From contig JAOACP010000009.1 in NCBI GenBank assembly GCA_026417795.1, positions 1 to 64,000 of the forward strand: DNA of 64,000 nt, in the 5' to 3' direction. Positions 25,278-34,428 of this stretch are shown one piece after another. Numbering within the stretch: the stretch's first letter is position 1; every line of letters begins with the position of its first letter. The notes under the pieces are model-generated. The model was not told the origin of the DNA, ran no database searches, and worked only from the letters and a program-made list of their open reading frames with translations. The position numbers were made by a program, and so were the translations under genes. Origin of the DNA: Thermanaerothrix sp. (GTDB lineage: Bacteria; Synergistota; Synergistia; Synergistales; Synergistaceae).

Positions 25278-25312
25278 GCAAAAAGACCCGGGGACATAGG
25301 ACACAGTCCCCA
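25278..25312 (-). terminator. Terminator-like hairpin inside the hyd leader
   Basis: GGGGAC, a ten-base loop, GTCCCC, then GGGTCTTTTTG on the minus strand. It lies about 105-140 bases before the first hyd gene, so it would either end a small RNA or act as an attenuator. Confidence 0.6.
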
Positions 25313-25563
25313 AGCCTTAACCGCATCCACAGCACCCCTCCCCCTCGGGAACGGAAAATACCGCCCTTGAGGTCGGCAGAGCCTTTTTCTCTTTTAACCT
25401 GGGGCAGTGCCGCCGGGATCCTTGGCCAGAACCCCAAGGCCGCGGATCTTTGTCCTTGTGGTTAAAGCCCAAACCCGGCGCCGGAAGCGCCGGCCCCCTT
25501 TAAGCTCCTCCACGCCGGGAACCCAACGGGTTGGATGGGGGGAACAAAGCCCCGTTGGTTAAC

Positions 25564-25592
25564 ATGATAACATTCGTCCATCGAACGGGCAA
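25564..25592 (-). promoter_or_regulatory. Probable promoter of the hyd maturation operon
   Basis: On the minus strand TTGCCC (25592-25587), a 17-bp spacer, TATCAT (25569-25564), placing the start point at the base of the first leader stem. Confidence 0.5.
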
Positions 25593-25692
25593 CCATACCA
25601 CTATGCATACTGTTTACCGAGAGAAATGTGTTTAAGCGAACCTAAATTCGTCTATTCACCGCACTAGATACAATCAACGGTCCTCAAAGCTT

Positions 25693-27270
25693 TTAAAGGA
25701 ACAATCCCGCCCCAGGCCCAAGGGGGAGTCTCAGGAAATACCAAACTATTAGCTGTACTGAGAAACATATGAGAAAGGCTATTGAATATGGGAGTTCCAG
25801 GGATATAACGGTACCTATCCCTATGGGCTGATCCGACTCCGCCCTGTATTGCTCCAAAAGCCCTATCACAACCGGGATGTAGTAGGAAAGCGGAGATATT
25901 ATGTTGGTGCTGGAGTCTCCTATCCGATAGGCTATCTGAGTGAGAGCCGGGGAGAAGCCTACCATGGAAAACATGGGCACAAATATGGGGGCCAATATTA
26001 ACCATTTGGCGGATCCGCTAACGATAAAAAGGTTCAGCACCGAACAAAGAAGTATTAACAAAAGCAGCAGCGGAATTCCCCCAAGGTTCAAAGCCTTGAG
26101 CCAACCCGCACCTTTAACCGCGAGCACCGTGGTCAAATTGCTATCATTGAAAAGCTGGATGAACATCGCAGCTGGAAGTGCCACGACCAGAAAGCTCAAG
26201 CTGCCCTGGAGCCCTTTTTGCATGAGCTTTGGGATGTCGGATGAGGATTTTATGCTCCCAGCCCCAATACCGTAAGAGATACCCAAAGCGAAAAAGAGGA
26301 AGAACAAGATGGGAACTACGCTGGATAACAGGGGCGATTTGGGAAGCAGCGAGCCGTCATCGGCCCTGAAGAAAGCCCCCTGAGGCACGGTCAATAACAA
26401 GAGCAATGCCACCGCCGCTACCCCACACCAAAGGGACCACCTAAGCCCTCTTGCCTCTTGATCGTTAAGCTTATGCCCCTCCAGATCCGAGGAATCTGCG
26501 GAGGAAACGTCTCCCAGCAGAGGCACTATTATCTTCTCTGTAACCAATGTGGTAGCTATGGTTACCGTTATCGTGGCCACCATCAGGAAGAACCAGTTTA
26601 TGAGCGGGTGAGTGGGGGCCACGATGTTCATCCCCCTGGCGGCAGATTCGGTTATCCCCGCCAACAAAGCGTCCGTACCGGCGATGAAGAAATTAGCGGT
26701 GAATCCTCCGCAAGCTGCGGCAAAACCAGCTATCACCCCCACCGCGGGGTTCCTGCCAATGGCCTTAAACACCGCCCCGCCTATGGCGGGAGTGAATATT
26801 ATGCCCGCATCGGATGCCAGGTTGGCGTTTATCCCCACCAAAGCCAGCACCGCGGTGACCATATAGGGCAGAGCACCTAAAATGGTTTTCCTCATGAGCG
26901 CCGATATGAAACCCGTCTGCTCAACAAGCCCTATCCCCAACATCATGACGATTATCAACCCCAGCGGGGGAAAGGATATGTAGTTCTTGACGAAGTCCGA
27001 GAAGAAGGGCCGAAGTGCCTCGTAAGAGAGCAGGTTTTTAACAGACACGGTAACCTCCTTGGGCATCTCCCCAGCCTTCGAAGATGCCGCCATGTAGGTA
27101 ACGGAGGTTCCAAGGTTGGCCAACCAGTGCGAAAGCAACACCACAGCAAAAGCCAATATCACGAACAACCAGAAGGGGTGGGGAAGCTTATTACCCACCT
27201 TCTCTATGGCCAAGATAGCCTTGTCAAGGGTTCCTCCACCAGACCGTGGCCTGGAAGCGCTGTATGACAC
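25693..27270 (-). CDS. abgT: AbgT family transporter (p-aminobenzoyl-glutamate / dipeptide type)
   Basis: Membrane transporter of about 525 residues with some 12 helices. AbgT signatures include LPHPFWLFVILAF, the GINANLASDAGIIFTPAI segment, AACGGFTANFFIAGTDALLAG and the SGSAKWLILAPIFVPMF region near the C-terminus. The open frame starts at 27336, but GTG 27270 lies 8 bases after GGGAGG and is preferred. With two M20 amidohydrolases and an IclR regulator upstream, it resembles the abgABT unit: import and hydrolysis of an N-acyl or aminoacyl-glutamate. The exact substrate is uncertain. Confidence 0.92.
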   Translation of the reverse strand: MSYSASRPRSGGGTLDKAILAIEKVGNKLPHPFWLFVILAFAVVLLSHWLANLGTSVTYMAASSKAGEMPKEVTVSVKNLLSYEALRPFFSDFVKNYISFPPLGLIIVMMLGIGLVEQTGFISALMRKTILGALPYMVTAVLALVGINANLASDAGIIFTPAIGGAVFKAIGRNPAVGVIAGFAAACGGFTANFFIAGTDALLAGITESAARGMNIVAPTHPLINWFFLMVATITVTIATTLVTEKIIVPLLGDVSSADSSDLEGHKLNDQEARGLRWSLWCGVAAVALLLLLTVPQGAFFRADDGSLLPKSPLLSSVVPILFFLFFALGISYGIGAGSIKSSSDIPKLMQKGLQGSLSFLVVALPAAMFIQLFNDSNLTTVLAVKGAGWLKALNLGGIPLLLLLILLCSVLNLFIVSGSAKWLILAPIFVPMFSMVGFSPALTQIAYRIGDSSTNIISPLSYYIPVVIGLLEQYRAESDQPIGIGTVISLELPYSIAFLICFSVQLIVWYFLRLPLGPGAGLFL

Positions 27271-27427
27271 GCAGGTCCCCTCCCTTTCCTGATTCCATCG
27301 GCTTAAACGCTTGCTATCCCACATTAAAACAACCACATTAAACAGACGCGGCTAACCCAATAAATCGCAGCAAAGGCACCTCCCTTCAACAAGCTACAAA
27401 TCAACTGCAATTCTCAGAAACCATCGG

Positions 27428-28711
27428 CTACCTTGCAGAGGAGACCGCAGAAACAAGGCGTTGCAAAACAGATACCCCTATTGGCAACGCATCCTCGTCA
27501 AGGTCAAAGCCCCCGTTATGATGGCCCGCTGCCGTATGGGCCCCAAGGATGAAATAGCAGGCCTTCCCTCCCCTATCCTGAACCTTGTTCATCATCCAGG
27601 AGATGTCCTCGCTTCCGCCTATGCTCCCCTCCGATCGGACATCCTTCACCCCTTCTACCGAAGAGGCAGCTTCCTCAACCATGCGAACCATTTCATCATC
27701 GCTCCTAGCAGTTGTCGCAGCCCCTGCCAGTTTAATTAGAACATCTACGCCATATGAAGCGGCGGCCCCCTTCAACACCTCTTCCGCCCTTCTACTCAAG
27801 TATTCATCGATCTCACTGGAGCTACCCCTGGTCTCCAGCTTAAGTTCCGCGCTGCTCGGCACGACGTTCCGTCCCGAACCCGCATTGAGCACCCCCACGT
27901 TTACCCTGCTGACACCCTCGCCATGGGGTGCTATGGCGTGCAAACCCAACACGGCGGTAGCGGCGGCCAACAAGGCGTTCCTGCCCTCGTGAGGGGCACC
28001 TCCGGCGTGCGCCGCAACCCCCTTGAACTCAACGTCCATCTTTGTCGTGCAAAGGAACCCTCCACACTTGGCGCACACCGTACCGGTGGGCACCCCTAGG
28101 CCAATGTGGAACCCCCAAAGGAAGTCCACGTCGTCCAAAACCCCCCGGTCTGCCATGGCCTTACCTCCCCTCACACCCTCCTCCGCTGGCTGAAATAACA
28201 GCTTGAAGGTGCCACGAAGGCGCTGTTTGTTCTCAATAAGCCAACCCGCAAGGGTCAGGCCTATGGCCACATGCCCATCATGGCCACACGAATGCGACAC
28301 CTCAGGATCAAGGGCCGCGAAACCCTCTCTGAAAGGCCTGTGGTTTGAATCCCTGCTCTCGGGGACTTCCACCGCGTCCATGTCAAAGCGGAAGGCCACG
28401 ACAGGTCCCGGCAACCCGGTCTCAAGGACACCGACAACACCGGTGAAGGAGCCCATCCTGTCGATGAAGAAAGGATCCCCTCCCCATCGCAATGCCCTCT
28501 CCCGGGCTCTTTGCAGAACCGCATCAGAGGGACGCCCCATGGCAGACCCAGGGCATATGGCCTCCTCCCCCAGCAACAGCCTAAATCCCAGGCCCTGCAG
28601 CCTAGAAGCGATGAAGGCAGTGGTCCAAAACTCCTCCCACCCCCTTTCGGCATGGCGGTGAAGCTCTCTCCTGGTTTGAACCAGCTCTTCAAAAAAACAC
28701 CTATCGCCCAC
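27428..28711 (-). CDS. M20 family amidohydrolase (AbgA-like)
   Basis: Zinc/manganese amidohydrolase of 427 residues. Metal-binding and catalytic motifs: SHSCGHDGHVAIGL, FQPAEEGVRGGKAM, FHIGLGVPTG, and the dimerisation-domain AAHAGGAPHEGRNALLAA. The long N-terminal part (about 90 residues before the first metal motif) resembles AbgA rather than hippurate hydrolases. It overlaps the second M20 gene by 11 bp. The pair likely forms a hetero-oligomer like AbgAB that splits aminobenzoyl-glutamate-like amides. Confidence 0.88.
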   Translation of the reverse strand: MGDRCFFEELVQTRRELHRHAERGWEEFWTTAFIASRLQGLGFRLLLGEEAICPGSAMGRPSDAVLQRARERALRWGGDPFFIDRMGSFTGVVGVLETGLPGPVVAFRFDMDAVEVPESRDSNHRPFREGFAALDPEVSHSCGHDGHVAIGLTLAGWLIENKQRLRGTFKLLFQPAEEGVRGGKAMADRGVLDDVDFLWGFHIGLGVPTGTVCAKCGGFLCTTKMDVEFKGVAAHAGGAPHEGRNALLAAATAVLGLHAIAPHGEGVSRVNVGVLNAGSGRNVVPSSAELKLETRGSSSEIDEYLSRRAEEVLKGAAASYGVDVLIKLAGAATTARSDDEMVRMVEEAASSVEGVKDVRSEGSIGGSEDISWMMNKVQDRGGKACYFILGAHTAAGHHNGGFDLDEDALPIGVSVLQRLVSAVSSAR

Positions 28712-29933
28712 TGGTTAACCCTCCTTCCGATTCCAGGGCCTCTAAAAGGTCCATCGCACCCTGGGCCATCAGAGCCGCACCTATTGGCATGCAATCCTCT
28801 TCTGGAGCGAAACCGGGATTGTGAAGAGGCGGAAAATCTTCCGGGGCCACATCCTTAGGCCGACATCCAAGCCACAGGAAAGAGGAAGGTACCTGGGAGG
28901 CAAAAAAGGAGAAGTCCTCTCCTCCTAGGGACGGGCTATCCACCAAAACCAAGCCCTCACTGCCAAGCAAATCCACAACAGTTCCCCTCAACACCCTAAC
29001 GACGCCCGGGTCATTGATCGTTGGAGGATATCCTCGGCTGTAAAGGACCTCACAGCTACCCCCCATAGCGCTCGCCACTCCGCTGGATATGGCCCTGATC
29101 TTATGCGGCAGCTTCTCTTGAAGATCTGGGTTGACGGTCCTCAACGTTCCCTCAAGCCGCACCTGGTCTGCTAAGACGTTATACCGGTTACCGCCGTTTA
29201 TGGCCCCAAAGGTCAGCACCGCCAACTCAGAAGGGCTTATGGAGCGGGATATCAACGTCTGAAGCGCCGAGATCACCTGGGCCGCTATTACTATGGCATC
29301 CACCCCCTGATCCGGGGCGGAACCATGAGCGCTCCTACCTCTGACCACCAGATCCACCCGGTCGGAGGCCCCCATAATCGGCCCCTCCCTTAGCCCAACC
29401 GATCCAGTGGGCAGATCTGGCCAGACGTGAAGGGCCAACATGGCCTGCACTTGCGGCGACGACAACACCCCATCTTCTATCATGGCAAGGGCACCACCCG
29501 AAGGGGCACACTCCTCCGCGGGCTGGAAAACCAGTTTGACCGTACCCCTCCATTCTTCCCTAAGCGCAGAGAGGATTCGGGCCGCACCGAGAAGGACGGC
29601 GGTGTGAACATCATGACCACAGGCATGCATGACACCCGGCACCTCCGAGGAAAACGGAAGACCCGTGTCCTCCTGGATTGGCAAGGCATCCATGTCCGCC
29701 CTCAACGCCACCACTGGCCCATCTGCATAGCCCCTGAGCATTCCAACAACCCCTGTAACTCCAACGTTCCTATGAACCTCCGCTCCAAGCTCCTCAAGCC
29801 TTCTGGCCACGAAAGACGCGGTTTCAAACACTTCCATCCCCAATTCCGGACGGCGGTGAATATTGGCTCTATCATCCTTAATCAAGGAAGCGTACCTCCT
29901 TGAAAGCTCCAACGTCCGAATGGCTCTTCGCAT
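28701..29933 (-). CDS. M20 family amidohydrolase (AbgB/hippurate hydrolase-like)
   Basis: 410-residue M20D-type peptidase with MHACGHDVHTAVLLGAAR, VFQPAEECAPSGGALAMIEDG, LHVWPDLPTG, GRSAHGSAPDQGVDAI and the C-terminal GGEDFSFFA metal-ligand loop. The EDTGLPF segment is typical of amidohydrolases removing acyl groups from amino acids. Second gene of the IclR-M20-M20-AbgT cluster, 39 bp after the regulator. Confidence 0.9.
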   Translation of the reverse strand: MRRAIRTLELSRRYASLIKDDRANIHRRPELGMEVFETASFVARRLEELGAEVHRNVGVTGVVGMLRGYADGPVVALRADMDALPIQEDTGLPFSSEVPGVMHACGHDVHTAVLLGAARILSALREEWRGTVKLVFQPAEECAPSGGALAMIEDGVLSSPQVQAMLALHVWPDLPTGSVGLREGPIMGASDRVDLVVRGRSAHGSAPDQGVDAIVIAAQVISALQTLISRSISPSELAVLTFGAINGGNRYNVLADQVRLEGTLRTVNPDLQEKLPHKIRAISSGVASAMGGSCEVLYSRGYPPTINDPGVVRVLRGTVVDLLGSEGLVLVDSPSLGGEDFSFFASQVPSSFLWLGCRPKDVAPEDFPPLHNPGFAPEEDCMPIGAALMAQGAMDLLEALESEGGLTSGR

Positions 29934-29972
29934 AAGACGGATCCCCCCAGGAAACTTCTTAAGAATGGCTCC

Positions 29973-30725
29973 TCAGCCAAGCCTTGCGGATATGTCCTCC
30001 GCCGCAGCCCTAAGCACCGGCAGCAGATCCAAGGCCTTGGCACAAGACATGCGGACCATAGGAGCAGCAACGCAAAGACAAGCCCATACCCTGCCGATTT
30101 TGTCCGGGATGGGCACCGATATCCCTATGAAGTCCTCAACGCTCTCATTGATGCTCATGGCGTAACCCTGCTTCACAATCTTTCGGTACTCATCCAGGAG
30201 AGCACCCAAATCAAGTATTGGGTTAGGACACCCCGACGCCGCCGAAAGCAAATCCATGCCCCTCAAAATCTCGTCCCGCCTTGCCGGATCAGGGTGGTAT
30301 GCCCAAAGGAGCTTGCCTATTGCCCCGGCGTTCGGAGGCATCCGAGTACCCAACTTATGTCTTAAACGGACTATGTGGGGGCTCTCTACGCTAAGAGCCA
30401 AGAAAGCCGCATCTCCGTCCCTAAGCCCCACAGAAACCGTCTCCTGCGTCAACTCTCCCAGCTTCTGCATCACCGGCAAAGCGGCATCGTTTATCTTCAT
30501 TTCATTTGAGTACACCACGCCCATCCGATAAGCAACCGGCCCTATCCTATAAAGTCCTGATTCAACCTCATGGGTCACCAAGCCTTCACTAACCAAAACT
30601 TCTAATATCTTGTAAGCCCCGCTCTTGGTCATGCCCATGGCCCTTGATACATCCGAAAGGCTCAAGAAATAGGGTGGCTCACAAAGCAGATTCAATATCG
30701 CAAGTCCTCTTTCAAGTCGGCTCAT
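29973..30725 (-). CDS. IclR family transcriptional regulator
   Basis: 250 residues: an N-terminal winged helix (RGLAILNLLCEPPYFLSLSDVSRAMGMTK region, about 5-65) and a C-terminal ligand-binding GAF-like domain. In this domain IGKLLWAY, GYAMSINESVEDFIGISVPI and the CLCVAAPMVRMS end are IclR hallmarks. It is first in the cluster, reading into the M20 genes, so it probably controls its own operon. A palindrome in its leader is the likely operator. Confidence 0.92.
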   Translation of the reverse strand: MSRLERGLAILNLLCEPPYFLSLSDVSRAMGMTKSGAYKILEVLVSEGLVTHEVESGLYRIGPVAYRMGVVYSNEMKINDAALPVMQKLGELTQETVSVGLRDGDAAFLALSVESPHIVRLRHKLGTRMPPNAGAIGKLLWAYHPDPARRDEILRGMDLLSAASGCPNPILDLGALLDEYRKIVKQGYAMSINESVEDFIGISVPIPDKIGRVWACLCVAAPMVRMSCAKALDLLPVLRAAAEDISARLG

Positions 30726-30735
30726 GGGGCACCTC

Positions 30736-30754
30736 TTTTTCCATTTTGGAAAAA
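30736..30754. promoter_or_regulatory. Probable IclR operator
   Basis: TTTTTCCA-TTT-TGGAAAAA, a perfect 8-bp inverted repeat about 10 bases before the IclR start and downstream of the promoter. IclR-family operators often contain TTCCA/TGGAA arms, so autoregulation is plausible. Confidence 0.6.
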
Positions 30755-30783
30755 TATTTTCTTTTTTGGATAATCATGGCTGG

Positions 30784-30812
30784 ATACTACAAAGGGTTCC
30801 GCACAATGTCAA
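30784..30812 (-). promoter_or_regulatory. Promoter of the IclR-M20-M20-AbgT cluster
   Basis: On the minus strand a perfect TTGACA (30812-30807), a 17-bp spacer, TAGTAT (30789-30784). Confidence 0.75.
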
Positions 30813-30872
30813 GCGCAATAATCACAATGATTCGAATTCATAGATTCAAATAAATTTGCCAAACACCAAACA

Positions 30873-30922
30873 AAGGGGGGAGAGCGGCAGGGATCCCAAT
30901 CTTCCCCACGGCTCTCCCCTTT
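30873..30922 (-). terminator. Terminator of the metH-metF operon
   Basis: AAAGGGG(GG)AGAGC / GCTCTCCCCTTT stem with a roughly 25-base loop, about 80 bases past the metF stop; T-rich on the minus strand. Confidence 0.6.
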
Positions 30923-30998
30923 AAAAAAACATTCTTCGAATGCTAAATACCAGTCCCCGCCCCCTACGGGAGCTTCCTTCAAGACCGGACAGAGGACC

Positions 30999-31883
30999 TT
31001 AACTTCCCCCGCCCCTGCCGCTCACCAAGCCTATGTTGTTCATTATCCGCCGGGTGGTCTCCGGGCGGTTCATGGTGTATATGTGGACCCCATCCACCCC
31101 AAAGGCCAAAAGATCCACTATCTGCTCCGTGGCGTAGGCCACCCCAGCCTCCGCAAGGGCCGCGGGATCATCGGCGTAACGGGCCACCATCCGGGTGAAC
31201 TTGGGCGGGAAGGACACACCGCACAGCGAAACTATCCGCTCCACCTGCTTACCGTTCAGCACTGGGAAAACCCCAGCCAACACCGGCACATCTATCCCAA
31301 TCCCCCGGGCCTTCTCAAGGAAACGGTAAAAAAGCTCGTTGTCGAAGAAGAGCTGGGTCACCAAAAAGTCCACCCCAGCGTCCACCTTCTCCTTAAGGCG
31401 CCTTAAGTCCGACTCCAGGTCCTCCGCCTCCACGTGCCCCTCCGGGTACGCCGCGGCGGCTATGCACACCTCGTCCCCAAAGGCGAGCCTAAGGTGCCTT
31501 ATGAGGTCCACCGCGTGGAGAAACGCGGGCTCCGACGGGACCGACCCGTCCCTTGGAGGATCCCCCCGCATGGCCAGGAGGTTGTACACCCCCTCATACA
31601 TGAGGTCCTCCACCATCTCGTCCACCTCCACCGGACCGTGGCACAAACCGGTGCAGTGGGCCATCACCTCAAGGCCGAAACGATTCTTGACCGTCGACGC
31701 TATCTCCAGCGTGGAGTCCCGGGTGCTCCCTCCGGCCCCGTAGGTGACGCTCACGAAGTCCGGCCCAAGGTCCCTTATGGCCCCCAGGGTCCTGTAAACC
31801 TCCTCCAGCGGCACCTCCCGCCTGGGGGGGAATATCTCGAAGGAAACCACCGGACGGCGCCCAAACAGCTCCTTTATGAACAT
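30999..31883 (-). CDS. metF: Methylenetetrahydrofolate reductase
   Basis: FAD-linked TIM-barrel enzyme reducing 5,10-methylene-THF to 5-methyl-THF; 294 residues. Motifs: VSFEIFPPRR at the N-terminus, FVSVTYGAGGSTRD, NLLAMRGDPPRDG, FLVTQLFFDNE and GVHIYTMNRPETTRRI near the end. It overlaps the end of metH by 10 bp, so it is translationally coupled to its product's consumer, and the pair closes the methyl-transfer step to methionine. Confidence 0.95.
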   Translation of the reverse strand: MFIKELFGRRPVVSFEIFPPRREVPLEEVYRTLGAIRDLGPDFVSVTYGAGGSTRDSTLEIASTVKNRFGLEVMAHCTGLCHGPVEVDEMVEDLMYEGVYNLLAMRGDPPRDGSVPSEPAFLHAVDLIRHLRLAFGDEVCIAAAAYPEGHVEAEDLESDLRRLKEKVDAGVDFLVTQLFFDNELFYRFLEKARGIGIDVPVLAGVFPVLNGKQVERIVSLCGVSFPPKFTRMVARYADDPAALAEAGVAYATEQIVDLLAFGVDGVHIYTMNRPETTRRIMNNIGLVSGRGGGS

Positions 31884-34378
31884 CCCAATCCCTCCCAGTC
31901 GCAGCCAAGACCCTTCATGAGCCTCTCCACCAGCTTCGCCGCCCCCACGGCGTCATAGGACATCCCGTCCGCCCCTATGGACTTAGCGAAAGAAGGGCTC
32001 ACCGCCGCGCCGCCCACTATCACCTTAAAGCCGCAACCCCTCCGCCGGGCCTCCTCTATCACGTCCCTCATCCGGGGCACCGTGCTGGTCATGAGGGCCG
32101 ACAGACCCACCACATGGGCCCCCTCCCTCTGGGCGGCCTCGATGATCCGCTCCGCCTTAACGTCCTTTCCAAGGTCCACCACCCGGTAGCCGTGGCTCTT
32201 CAAAACCGCCGCCACCACGTTCTTCCCAAGGTCGTGAAGGTCCCCCTCCACCGTGGCCAACACCACCGTGCCACGGCTGGCGCTTGAACCCTCCCGGGAC
32301 ATCTCCTCCTCCGCCAGGGCGCACACCGCCGACGCCGCCTGGGCGGACTGGATGAGCTGGGGCAGGAAGAACTCCCCGGTCTCGTAACGGCGCCCCACCT
32401 CCTCCAGGGCGGGCACAAGGTGAGCGGAGATGACCCCAAGGGGCCCCTCCGAGGCCATAAGGCGCCGCCCCTCCATCAAAGCCCCCTCCTCGTCCCCCTC
32501 GAGGACCTTTTCCGCCAGCGATGAAAGGGCGGAAGAAGGCCCCAAATCCCCTCCGCGGGGAGCCTTCGGGACCCCGCGGTCTACTTCGGCGCAGGCGCCC
32601 CCAGCCTTAACCTCCGTCCAGGAAGGGGCGAAGGCGGTGTAGATCGAAAGCCCTTCGTCCCTTCCCCTCAGGGCGTCGCAGGCCTTGACCACCCCCATCA
32701 GCTCCCGGTCCAGGGGGTTGCATATCACCATGTCCAAACCCGACCCCATGGCCATGGCCAGGAACGATCGGTTCAAAAGCCCCCTGGCAGGAAGCCCGTG
32801 GGACACGTTGCTTATCCCAAGGGACGTAAGCCCCCCAAGGGCCCCCACCTCCCGCACCGCCCGCAAGGTCTCCTGACCGTTGCGGATGGAGGCCCCCAGC
32901 GTGAGCGTAAGCGGATCAAAAACTATCCGGCTCGGCGGAAGCCCCTCCTCAAGGGCCGCCTCAAAGACCCTCTCCGCTATCCGGGCCCGCTCAAGTCCGT
33001 CCTCCAGTATCCCCCTCTGGTCTATGAGCAGCACCGCCAAGGCCGCCCCGTACCTGAGGGCAAGCCGCATCCCAAGCCTCATCTGCTCATCCTTGGCGGC
33101 CACGGAGTTTATGAGCGGCACCCCCGCCGCCTCCCTAAGCCCCGCCTCCAGGACCTTGAGGTCGTCGCTGTCCAGCGAAAGGGGAAGGTGCGACACACCC
33201 TCCACCGCCCAAACCGCCTCCCTCATGGCCCTTACCTGGTCCACCTCCGGCAGCCCCACGTTCACGTCTATGACCGCCGCTCCAGCAAGGGTCTGGGCCC
33301 TGGCCTCGTCCTTCACCGCCCCGTAGCGGTAGGCCGCCACCTGCTCCCTTATGGGGGACTTCCGAGACACGTTTATCCTCTCCCCTATCACCCCAAGGGG
33401 AAGGCCCGGGCCGAAGCAAAAGACCTTGCTCCTGCCGCACAACCGAAGGACGGCGGCATCGGGCCTGGGACTCAACGTCCTTCCCTCCGTAAGTCCCCTT
33501 AAGGCCCTTATGTGCTCCGGGGTGGTGCCGCAGCAGCCCCCTACCACCGCCGCCCCGGCGTCCAAAAGCCCAGCGCAGCGGGCGGCGAACTCCGACGGCC
33601 CAAGGTAGTCACCAGCGGAGGGCACCCCCGCGTTGGGGTAAACCCACACCGGAAGCCCCGACGCCTCCGCAAGGCGCCGCACCACCTCCACGTATCCCTC
33701 GGGCCCAAGGCCGCAGTTGGCCCCAACCCCTACGGCCCCAACCGCTTGAGCCCAAACCGCCGCTGCCTCCGGGGAGGTGCCGGTGACGGTCCTTCCGTCC
33801 CGGTCGAAGGTGAAGCTCACCACGAAGGGCATGTCCTCCCGGACCCGCTTCACCGCCTCCACCGCCGCCTTTGCCTCCTTGATGTCCAGCATGGTCTCGA
33901 TCAGGATGAGATCCACGCCGCCCTTCACAAGCCCCCGCACCTGGGGCTCGAAGGACCTTACGGCCTCTTCAAAGTCCAGCTCCCCCAAGGGCATCAGCAT
34001 CTCCCCGCAGGGGCCCACGGACCCCGCCACCAGGCCCCCCCCCGCCTGCCGGGCCAGCTCCGCCGCCCTTAGGGCCAGCTCCTCCGCCATGCCCCCCAAA
34101 CCCTTCATGGAGAGCTTCCTAAGGGAACCGCCGAAGCTGTTGGTCTCTATCACGGCGGCCCCGGCGTCCACGTAGCTCCTGTGGACATCCAGAACCGCCT
34201 TAGGCATGTGAAGGCACATCTCCTCCGGAAGCATCGGGGGATGCCATCCCCTCTCCGCCAACTGGGTCCCCATGCCCCCGTCCAGCACCAACGGGGACCT
34301 CAAACTCCGGAAGAACTCCCGCACACGCCCTTGATCCAACAAGACCACACTCCCTTCCGTATAACCGCCCCGGTTCAT
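31874..34378 (-). CDS. metH: Cobalamin-dependent methionine synthase lacking the activation domain
   Basis: Homocysteine methyltransferase of about 834 residues. Domains: homocysteine/zinc barrel (1-300; ligands in GANCGLGP and VGGCCGTTPEHI), pterin-binding barrel (about 320-590; VIGERINVSRK, VIDVNVG), cobalamin cap helices (about 630-710) and a B12-binding Rossmann domain (about 710-834; GDLHDLGKN with the cobalt His, then VVGLSALMTSTVP). It stops after the B12 domain, so the C-terminal SAM-dependent reactivation domain of E. coli MetH (about 1227 aa) is missing. ATG at 34378 follows GGAGGAGG. The 54 codons upstream in frame span a terminator and are not coding. Confidence 0.94.
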   Translation of the reverse strand: MNRGGYTEGSVVLLDQGRVREFFRSLRSPLVLDGGMGTQLAERGWHPPMLPEEMCLHMPKAVLDVHRSYVDAGAAVIETNSFGGSLRKLSMKGLGGMAEELALRAAELARQAGGGLVAGSVGPCGEMLMPLGELDFEEAVRSFEPQVRGLVKGGVDLILIETMLDIKEAKAAVEAVKRVREDMPFVVSFTFDRDGRTVTGTSPEAAAVWAQAVGAVGVGANCGLGPEGYVEVVRRLAEASGLPVWVYPNAGVPSAGDYLGPSEFAARCAGLLDAGAAVVGGCCGTTPEHIRALRGLTEGRTLSPRPDAAVLRLCGRSKVFCFGPGLPLGVIGERINVSRKSPIREQVAAYRYGAVKDEARAQTLAGAAVIDVNVGLPEVDQVRAMREAVWAVEGVSHLPLSLDSDDLKVLEAGLREAAGVPLINSVAAKDEQMRLGMRLALRYGAALAVLLIDQRGILEDGLERARIAERVFEAALEEGLPPSRIVFDPLTLTLGASIRNGQETLRAVREVGALGGLTSLGISNVSHGLPARGLLNRSFLAMAMGSGLDMVICNPLDRELMGVVKACDALRGRDEGLSIYTAFAPSWTEVKAGGACAEVDRGVPKAPRGGDLGPSSALSSLAEKVLEGDEEGALMEGRRLMASEGPLGVISAHLVPALEEVGRRYETGEFFLPQLIQSAQAASAVCALAEEEMSREGSSASRGTVVLATVEGDLHDLGKNVVAAVLKSHGYRVVDLGKDVKAERIIEAAQREGAHVVGLSALMTSTVPRMRDVIEEARRRGCGFKVIVGGAAVSPSFAKSIGADGMSYDAVGAAKLVERLMKGLGCDWEGLGCS

Positions 34379-34428
34379 CTTGCCTCCTCCGGGGCCATGG
34401 TTTTTAAAGAGGGATACTATAGCAAAAA

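Larger units (their letters stand above)
25174..25557 (-). ncRNA. Structured leader or independent RNA upstream of the hyd maturation operon
   Basis: About 385 nt without a credible gene between the predicted start point (about 25557) and the first hyd gene. On the minus strand it holds successive stems: CCAACGGG/CCCGTTGG at the 5' end (25523-25558), GGCGC/GCGCC around TTCC (about 25475-25495), CCTTGG/CCAAGG (about 25420-25440), GGGGAC/GTCCCC followed by CTTTTTG (25278-25312, terminator-like), and the 13-bp CAGGCGCCCTTCT repeat (25241-25277). I do not recognise a known RNA class. It could be a riboswitch-type attenuator or a separate small RNA ending at 25278-25285. Confidence 0.5.

Noticed and set aside
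25222-25437. 71-codon minus-strand frame in the hyd leader
   Set aside because: No ribosome-binding site, no protein-like composition, and it spans two strong hairpins.
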